A DNA stretch of 64,000 nucleotides from Pyrus communis (Eukaryota; Streptophyta; Magnoliopsida; Rosales; Rosaceae): the NCBI RefSeq assembly GCF_963583255.1, contig NC_084814.1, positions 25,767,598-25,831,597 of the forward strand, given 5' to 3'. This document shows positions 58,086 through 64,000 of the stretch, piece by piece. Made by a program: the position numbers and the translations under genes. How positions within the stretch are numbered: the first letter of the stretch is position 1; the number at the start of each line of letters is the position of its first letter. The notes below the pieces were generated by a model, which made no database searches, had not been told where the DNA came from, and saw only the letters and a list, made by a program, of their open reading frames with translations.

Positions 58086-58123
58086 TGCGCGCGCGCGCGC
58101 GCGCGCACACACACACACACATA
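58086..58123. repeat. (CG)n(CA)n alternating repeat
   Basis: About nine CG dinucleotides followed by about eight CA dinucleotides, in an otherwise AT-rich array. Alternating purine-pyrimidine tracts of this kind can adopt Z-DNA. Confidence 0.9.
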
Positions 58124-58144
58124 TACATATATATATATATATAT

Positions 58145-58415
58145 TGTAACATCTCACATCGTCCAGGGAAGTGGATCATCTAAGTCTTATATGTATATTC
58201 TCATCTCTACCTAACACGAGACCTTTTGGGAGCTCACTGACTTCGGGTTCCATAGGAACTCCAAAGTTAAGCGAGTTCAGGCGAGAGCATTCTCAGGATG
58301 GGTGACCTACTGAGAAGTTCTCGTGTGAGTTCTCAGAAACAAAACCGTGAGGGAGTGGTCGGGGCCCAAAGCAGACAATATCGTGCTACGGTGGAGTCGA
58401 GCCCGAGATGTGACA
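58145..58415 (+). repeat. Cassandra 2, 5' LTR
   Basis: 271 bp. The 5S-like segment at 58228-58334 keeps AGGATGGGTGACC but has CCAAAGTTAAGCG in the box A region. The GC-rich end seen in copy 1 is shortened. Confidence 0.85.
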
Positions 58416-58470
58416 ATTTGGTATCAGAGCCAATCCCTGGCAGGAAGTGTGCCGACGAAAAGGGGTGAAT

Positions 58471-58763
58471 TGTAACATCCCACATCGCCCAGGGGGTGGA
58501 TTCTCTAAGTCTTATATGTATATTCTCATCTCTACGTAGCATGAGGCTTTTTGGGAGCTTACTAGCTTCGGATTCCATAGGAACTCCGAAGTTAAGCGAG
58601 TTCAGGCGAGAGCATTCCCAAGATAAGTGACCCACTGGGAAGTTCTCGTGTGAGTTCCCAGAAATAAAATCGTGAGGGCATGGTCGAGACCCAAAGCGGA
58701 CAATATCGTACTTCGGTGGAGTCGAGCCCGGGATGTAATGGGGGCCCGGGCCGGGATGTGACA
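58471..58763 (+). repeat. Cassandra 2, 3' LTR
   Basis: 293 bp. The 5S-like segment at 58553-58659 keeps ACTCCGAAGTTAAGCG but its box C region has decayed (AAGATAAGTGACC). Confidence 0.85.
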
Positions 58764-59345
58764 TATGTATATTACTAAAATGTGCCCAATATATGTAATA
58801 ATGCATGTAAAATTATTTACCTACAAAATAAAGGTATGTAAGTTGATTAAAAAATAATATATCTACTACTTTTTGTTTATGAATTTTAATTTAACTATTG
58901 TCTTTTTTTTTTCTTTTTTTTTTTGTACAAACATAATGCACCTACAATATATAATTCCTACTAAACTAATATATATTTGCGCGCACGCGCACACACTCAT
59001 ATATATATTAGTAGTAAAATGTGCCCAGTATATGTAATAATGCTTTAAAAAAATTAACCTACAAAATAAAGGAATATAATTTGATTGAAAAGATAATATA
59101 TCTACTACTTTTTGTTTATGAATTTCAATTTTCCTTTTGTTTTTAGAAACATAATATAACTACAATATAATTTACCTATTGTTTAATTCTTATAAAAAAT
59201 TAATTTACTTATACCTTAAATATAAATATAGATAAATTTTTTTTGACAGGCACATATAAGAACAAATCAAAATGGCTAATGTATGTAGTAATCTGTATAA
59301 AATAATTTACCTACAAAATAAAAGAATATTAATTGATTCTTTTTT

Positions 59346-59774
59346 TTTATCAAACAATATTATATGATGCAAAATAACTGATTATACAAAGGATCCTTTT
59401 TTCATACAAAAAATATGCCTATAATTGTTTATGAATATGGGTAAATTAATATATATATATATATGTTAATAATATTTATGAAAAAAAAAAGGTAAAAATT
59501 TCATATGGGGTTAATTGCTAATCATAATTAGAGTGAGTAATAATATTTATTAACATAATTAGGGTTTTGTGGCATAAGTTGTAAATAATAATTGGTTATA
59601 TATTTATCTACATGGTAGTCTATTTGAAATTTGGGTTTTATTTGAATGTTAAATATTAGTTGGGTTTTTGTTTGAAAAATAGGAGTTTCAAGGGTCTTTC
59701 TTTGAAGAGCCATCAACCACCATATCATGTGGTTTACAAAATATAATCTAAAAAGATAGTCTCCCTAGCATTTT

Positions 59775-59805
<31 letters not shown>

Positions 59806-60068
59806 TTGAGCATGTTGGTGTGACCCAACATCCAAACTGCACAGAATCAAGGAAACTAATTAGTTTTCCTGATATTAATTTGTAAGGACAGGAGCCATTC
59901 TTATGACCGTTGGCCTAACCATTCTCCCAAGTAAGGAGATCATCTAAATTGCTTGTAAAAAAAGTAAGGGCCAGGAAACACATCCTCCATCTTCACCCAC
60001 CTTACACTGCGCTTGACATTGGAAAATCTCACCAGTAGCTCAGCATGCTGTTTCTTCATCACCTACCT

Positions 60069-60126
<58 letters not shown>

Positions 60127-61270
60127 GATTTATGCACAAAGATTTGTTGAATTAATGGTGTATATCTGCTGCAAATTAAGTATTGTTGACAGATCACTTA
60201 ATTAATTTATGGAGTAAAATTTTGAATATATGGATCATCCATGAGGAATTTTGAAGATGCATGCTATCTAGATTCGTCCATATATAATTTGTTAATTGAA
60301 AATCCAAACTGATTAAAAGTCATTGATTGTAGAGTTCTTCACACTGTTCACCAGTTTCACCTACTTTTCTAATGGCAGTGAGCAATGGTATCAAACTCAT
60401 TCCAAGAGTTGTTTAATTACTGTTTACTTGCTGCTTACCAGAACTTCAATCTCTTTTACGTTAACAAGAGTTTAACATAAAATCATGAGCAATATCGATT
60501 TCTTGTTATTGTTAAAGTCCCTTGTAACCCTGAAGTTTATTCTTTTTGTTCATTAGTGATAAAATAAACTAGTTAGGATTTCTTGTTCCACAAGTATTGT
60601 ATAGTAAAATGTAATTAACCTACTTTTAAAGAAATCCTAATCCTTGAAGCCTAATGCTTGCTGTAAAAAAAGTAACCCTATAAATGAAATCCATCGAACT
60701 CGATATCATACATTATACATAGATGTACATAAAGGAATGAAGGCATGATCCTTGACCATCCATGTAACTGTTGGGATTGGTAAGAATAATGATATAATTC
60801 TTGCTCTTCTTAGGGTAAAAATATAGGGGATACAGAAATTCCGCTTTGAAGGAATGTTGTGAAGAACTTTTAACGCACACAGACCTTAGTTCAAAGTGGT
60901 CTTGTCCACCTTACCATATATATAAATATACGGTAGGTAGCTGGTAGCATTCTCTATAACTTTGTCTTGTTCTGTGATTCTAGATTTCTGTCTGTCTCTC
61001 TCACTCAAAGCCCGTTTCTGCAAAGTTTAACCAAATCCTGATTAAGGCCGTTAATTAGTCCCCTTAACTGATCATAAGGAGTAAGGATTTGACACTCACC
61101 TAACTAAGACGGGATAAAGCTAGGGTTTCTGGTTCCAGAAGTAACATAAACTTCCCATCTGTAAAACTGCCCAAACCCAACTTATGAACCATTCCAAGGG
61201 ATTTCTTTTGTTTCTTGATCGAGCTATCCACTAATCACGATCAATGAAGAGTACACCTACCTACCAAACC

Positions 61271-61316
<46 letters not shown>

Positions 61317-62370
61317 CTACTATAACTTCTTTTCGCTATTTTAATATTACAGTTAAACTTCCTTATTGTTTGTTGTACAAATGTCAAGGTCAAGAATCAG
61401 CTTTCAACAAGTCTTGACTCAACGAATAATTAATTTAGAATATAAACAAGGTTTTATGTTTAATTCAGGCTGATCACAACACCCAAATATATATATATAT
61501 ATAACTATATTTGTGGAAATAAATTGCAGGTGCTCGTTGAGTGCAATTCACTTTTTTTTGAGTTAGTTCTAGGGTATTATTAGGTAGAGGACAGGGATAT
61601 ATCATATATGTGAACTTTCATGCATGTCATTGTTTGGGTAGCTTAGCTAGGATATATATACATTCCTTTAAAATGGATATGTACTTGTACTAACCTTGAT
61701 GTTATATAGCACCTTTGCATTTTCTAATCCAGTTCCTGGCTGGGCTACCAAAATTAGGACCAAATTGTACACCTTTAATTAATTAGTTAACTAACTTCAC
61801 TCTGTCGGTTGTCCAACTGAGAAGCGATTGCATTTCTATATATAGCCAATTAGCAATAGGACTATGATTAATCATAAGAAAATATTGAATCACTATATAA
61901 ATTAAAAGGTAAAAAGCGGATAGTTGACAATGATACTAAAGAATTGTTACCAGCACTTCATAAGAAGATGATGCACTCCTTAAAATGTGATATATCGTTC
62001 TTTGGTGTTTTATAAAAATGGATAGATGATGATCTTTTAGAGGGCCAATAACGAGGGACGGAGGGAAGAAAGGACGAGGATGGGTCCGGGGCCATCCTCA
62101 CTTCTGTTATAAAACCCTTCATTAACCACCCACCGTTCAATTTGTATAGGAAAAGAAAACCTTTTTTTATCTTTTTACCTAGGAGCAGCCAAGCAGCAAC
62201 ACAGACCCAAAACTCCAAAGCTATTCAGCCTATTCTCCTTCCCATTTCTTGAATCATATATTTTTTTAAATTCCTAATTTCAAATTAATTCAACTAACAA
62301 GTATAAGGTTTGTAAAATCTCTTTCTGCTCAATATTGTGAAGAGCAACTTACGCAATCAAATTTTTATAT
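59346..62370. other. Intergenic sequence, no gene recognised
   Basis: AT-rich. It includes an A tract near 59780, a CT/CA compound microsatellite (60070-60126) and an AT run near 61278-61312. The minus-strand frame 61958-62218 starts with a hydrophobic stretch but shows no family resemblance I can name. Confidence 0.5.
60070..60126. repeat. (CT)n(CA)n compound microsatellite
   Basis: About 20 CT repeats followed by about 8 CA repeats. Confidence 0.95.
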
Positions 62371-62378
62371 TTAAAATA

Positions 62379-62499
62379 GGGAAATGTTATTGGCACTCCA
62401 AAAATCTCATTTTACACTCCTCACAAGTGTATTTTTCTTTCCAAATATAGAAAGTTTGGAGTGTAGAATAAGAATTTTGGAGTGCCAATAACAATTCCC
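62379..62499 (+). mobile_element. hAT-type MITE, 121-bp family, copy D
   Basis: 121 bp beginning GGGAAATGTTATTGGCACTCC. The perfect 8-bp target duplication TTAAAATA lies at 62371-62378 and 62500-62507. The arms are the best preserved of the four copies. Confidence 0.88.
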
Positions 62500-62507
62500 T
62501 TAAAATA

Positions 62508-64000
62508 TTGTATAAGTATTTTATTATACATTATGAATATTATATAATACTATATAAACTTTTTATAATATATTTTATATCATAAGTTGAACTAATATGA
62601 TGGTAATATCACTTGAATATATGAGTGATTTGTAGATGAATGATTGTTTGGTTCCTTGTATTGAGAAAAATATATTATGATGTTTTGCTTAATAGTTTTG
62701 TAAATATTATCTGCTTATATTTATTAATTTTTAATATTTATGTGAGACCCTCCTCACATAAAATCCTGATTCCAACACTAACAATAACACTTCTGTTTGA
62801 AAAACACAAGCAGTTGTGGCCAATTCTTGACTTGATTAGGTTTATAAATGGAGCTTCCACTATTGTATTAGAATTGTTGTTGAAGAAAACTTTAGTACAT
62901 AGTATTAGTTGGAAAGTATATAAGTGGCTAGTGCTCAATGTAAAAAATGCACTAGAGATACCATTTCTTTCGGCTGAAGTGTTGATTGACGCAATAAGCT
63001 CACAAGTCCAACATGATTCCGACATTTTTCATGTTGAAATTTGACTAATGGACATCCTCCCTAATCTTTCATTTACAGAAATATTACCACTAGGAAATTA
63101 TGAATCTTTAGGTATACTCAAGGGTACAGCATCAGTTTTTTTTACTTTCAAGTTTGAAGTAACTTTTAAAATCAATCACAATGTTTTAATTTTTCTTTTC
63201 ACATTGCGTTATAAAGTTTTGAAATCAATTTTTCATATTCCAAAACAACTCATCACACATTTTGGTTATAATAGTATAAGTGTGGCTTCTACACTGTCTA
63301 AAAACGTGTCCTACGTTCAATTTAACGAAAGGTCAAATAGTTAGATAACTAACAGACATAAATTCATATAAATTTAGTATCTCGTGATGTGACTTCATAT
63401 TCCTTTTCAGAATTCACCTAAAACATAAGTGTACGGTTAGCTGTAAATTCAATGAAATTAGCTGAGGCCACTAAGTTTACAGCAGCAGTAAATGTTCAAG
63501 TTAGGTGCATGTTTGAAATGTCGAGCTCTTTGCCACGTTGTATTTCCACAAAGAATGTAATTATTTGTAAAACCCTGCTACCTCTGATTTTGATGTTCCA
63601 GTCAAAACATCATGATTCATGATGGTAAATACAAAGTGGTACCTCTAACGCTAAATCGGGACGGCTCACATGAAGTGGACATGCCAAGTCAGCAGTTTCT
63701 AAAATTAATCAAGCAATGCTATGTGAGAAACTTAAAACACATGACATCATGTTATTGATTCCAAGTGCTAATTTCGCTAACCGACAGATGAATTGTGACT
63801 ACAAGGACGACAGTTCGACTTCCTGGGTGCAGGGACGGAATACCACAAAGGTACTATCACTTGAGAAGGAACCAGGATTAAAACAAGTGATTCCTGTGTA
63901 TTTGAAAGCCTTCTGGTCACTTCTGTCACCTAAAACTATCTGCACAGCAAGATCAAAGAATAAAAGAAATCTTAGACCTCCCAAAATTTAGAGCACCTAA
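62508..64000. other. Window end: unidentified open frames, possible decayed element
   Basis: Plus-strand frames 62640-63044 and 63048-63344 are in the same frame, separated by a single TGA. A minus-strand frame (62738-63025, 95 codons) overlaps the first. I recognise neither translation. A further frame at 63716-63991 is also unrecognised. These may be remnants of a transposable element or of a gene continuing past the window. Confidence 0.35.

Larger units (their letters stand above)
58145..58763 (+). mobile_element. Cassandra TRIM retrotransposon, copy 2 (older)
   Basis: A 619-bp element: 5' LTR 58145-58415, internal domain 58416-58470 (55 bp), 3' LTR 58471-58763. The primer-binding site TGGTATCAGAGCC is at 58419-58431 and a purine tract precedes the 3' LTR. 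The LTR starts are TGTAACATC rather than TGTGACATC. The LTRs differ from each other at many positions and in length (271 and 293 bp), so this copy is older than copy 1. The flanks TATAT and TATGT may be a decayed target duplication. 5S-like segments lie at 58228-58334 and 58553-58659. Confidence 0.9.
57940..59345. repeat. Diverged tandem array of about 180-250-bp units, split by Cassandra 2
   Basis: Four units share TATATGTAATAATGCATG-like and ATTTACCTACAAAATAAA-like segments, at about 57980-58030, 58775-58830, 59016-59065 and 59272-59320. Units 1 and 2 also carry a GCGCGC-plus-ACACAC stretch. Removing Cassandra 2 leaves spacings of roughly 180, 240 and 255 bp. AT-rich and non-coding. Confidence 0.65.

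Noticed and set aside
58333..58806. 157-codon minus-strand frame
   Set aside because: Lies across the Cassandra 2 LTRs; same artefact as at copy 1.
1..64000. tRNA genes and conserved miRNA precursors
   Set aside because: I scanned by eye for tRNA A/B boxes with cloverleaf context and for familiar miRNA sequences; the only hits were SINE-type promoters. A tRNAscan or miRNA search could overturn this.

Overview
This window is plant nuclear DNA. It is AT-rich, its genes carry many short GT-AG introns, and it holds abundant MITEs plus two Cassandra-type TRIM retrotransposons with 5S-rRNA-like LTRs. The repeat families I recognise from memory are common in Rosaceae, and the mix looks most like the apple/pear tribe (Maleae). 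That taxonomic call is inference.

Five apparently intact protein genes were modelled exon by exon, with reading phase checked across every junction. On the minus strand: an INDETERMINATE DOMAIN zinc-finger factor of the IDD14/15/16 (SGR5) clade (5864-8791, 503 aa); a probable plastid protein related to bacterial YaaW/UPF0174 (29025-32594, 12 exons, 372 aa); a nine-membrane-pass TM9SF/TMN endomembrane protein (33453-36338, 7 exons, 593 aa); and an R2R3-MYB of the MYB52/54/56/105/117 group (51802-53144, 277 aa). On the plus strand: a plant-specific DYRK-family kinase with an N-terminal LisH motif (40339-46320, about 1234 aa). Three broken loci are also present: a CASP-like 4D gene lacking its first exon (26291-26947), an aldo-keto reductase pseudogene (27470-28665, plus strand) and a frameshifted malectin-like receptor-kinase fragment (47445-48051).

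Layout. 1-5.8 kb is intergenic with two MITEs. 5.8-8.8 kb is the IDD gene. 9-26 kb is a gene desert dominated by transposable elements: a 1.24-kb hAT-like element with a 121-bp MITE nested in it, a PIF/Harbinger-like element, a DNA element interrupted by a young Cassandra, a SINE and a degraded Ty1/copia end. 26-46 kb is the gene-dense core, where the TMN and DYRK genes are divergent across a MITE-filled spacer. 46-51.8 kb holds the receptor-kinase fragment, a strong hairpin and diverged repeated blocks. 51.8-53.1 kb is the MYB gene. 53-64 kb is repeat-rich: a probable 2.2-kb solo LTR, a diverged tandem array split by a second, older Cassandra, and no recognisable gene.

The genes do not form a pathway; this is ordinary plant gene order. 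The most notable items are the 156-bp in-frame tandem duplication in the DYRK coding sequence, two GC-AG introns required by reading phase, a bacterial-type YaaW domain in a probable plastid protein, the exactly 121-bp MITE family with four copies, and the nested transposons with clean target-site duplications. I did not find a convincing previously undescribed multi-gene system.
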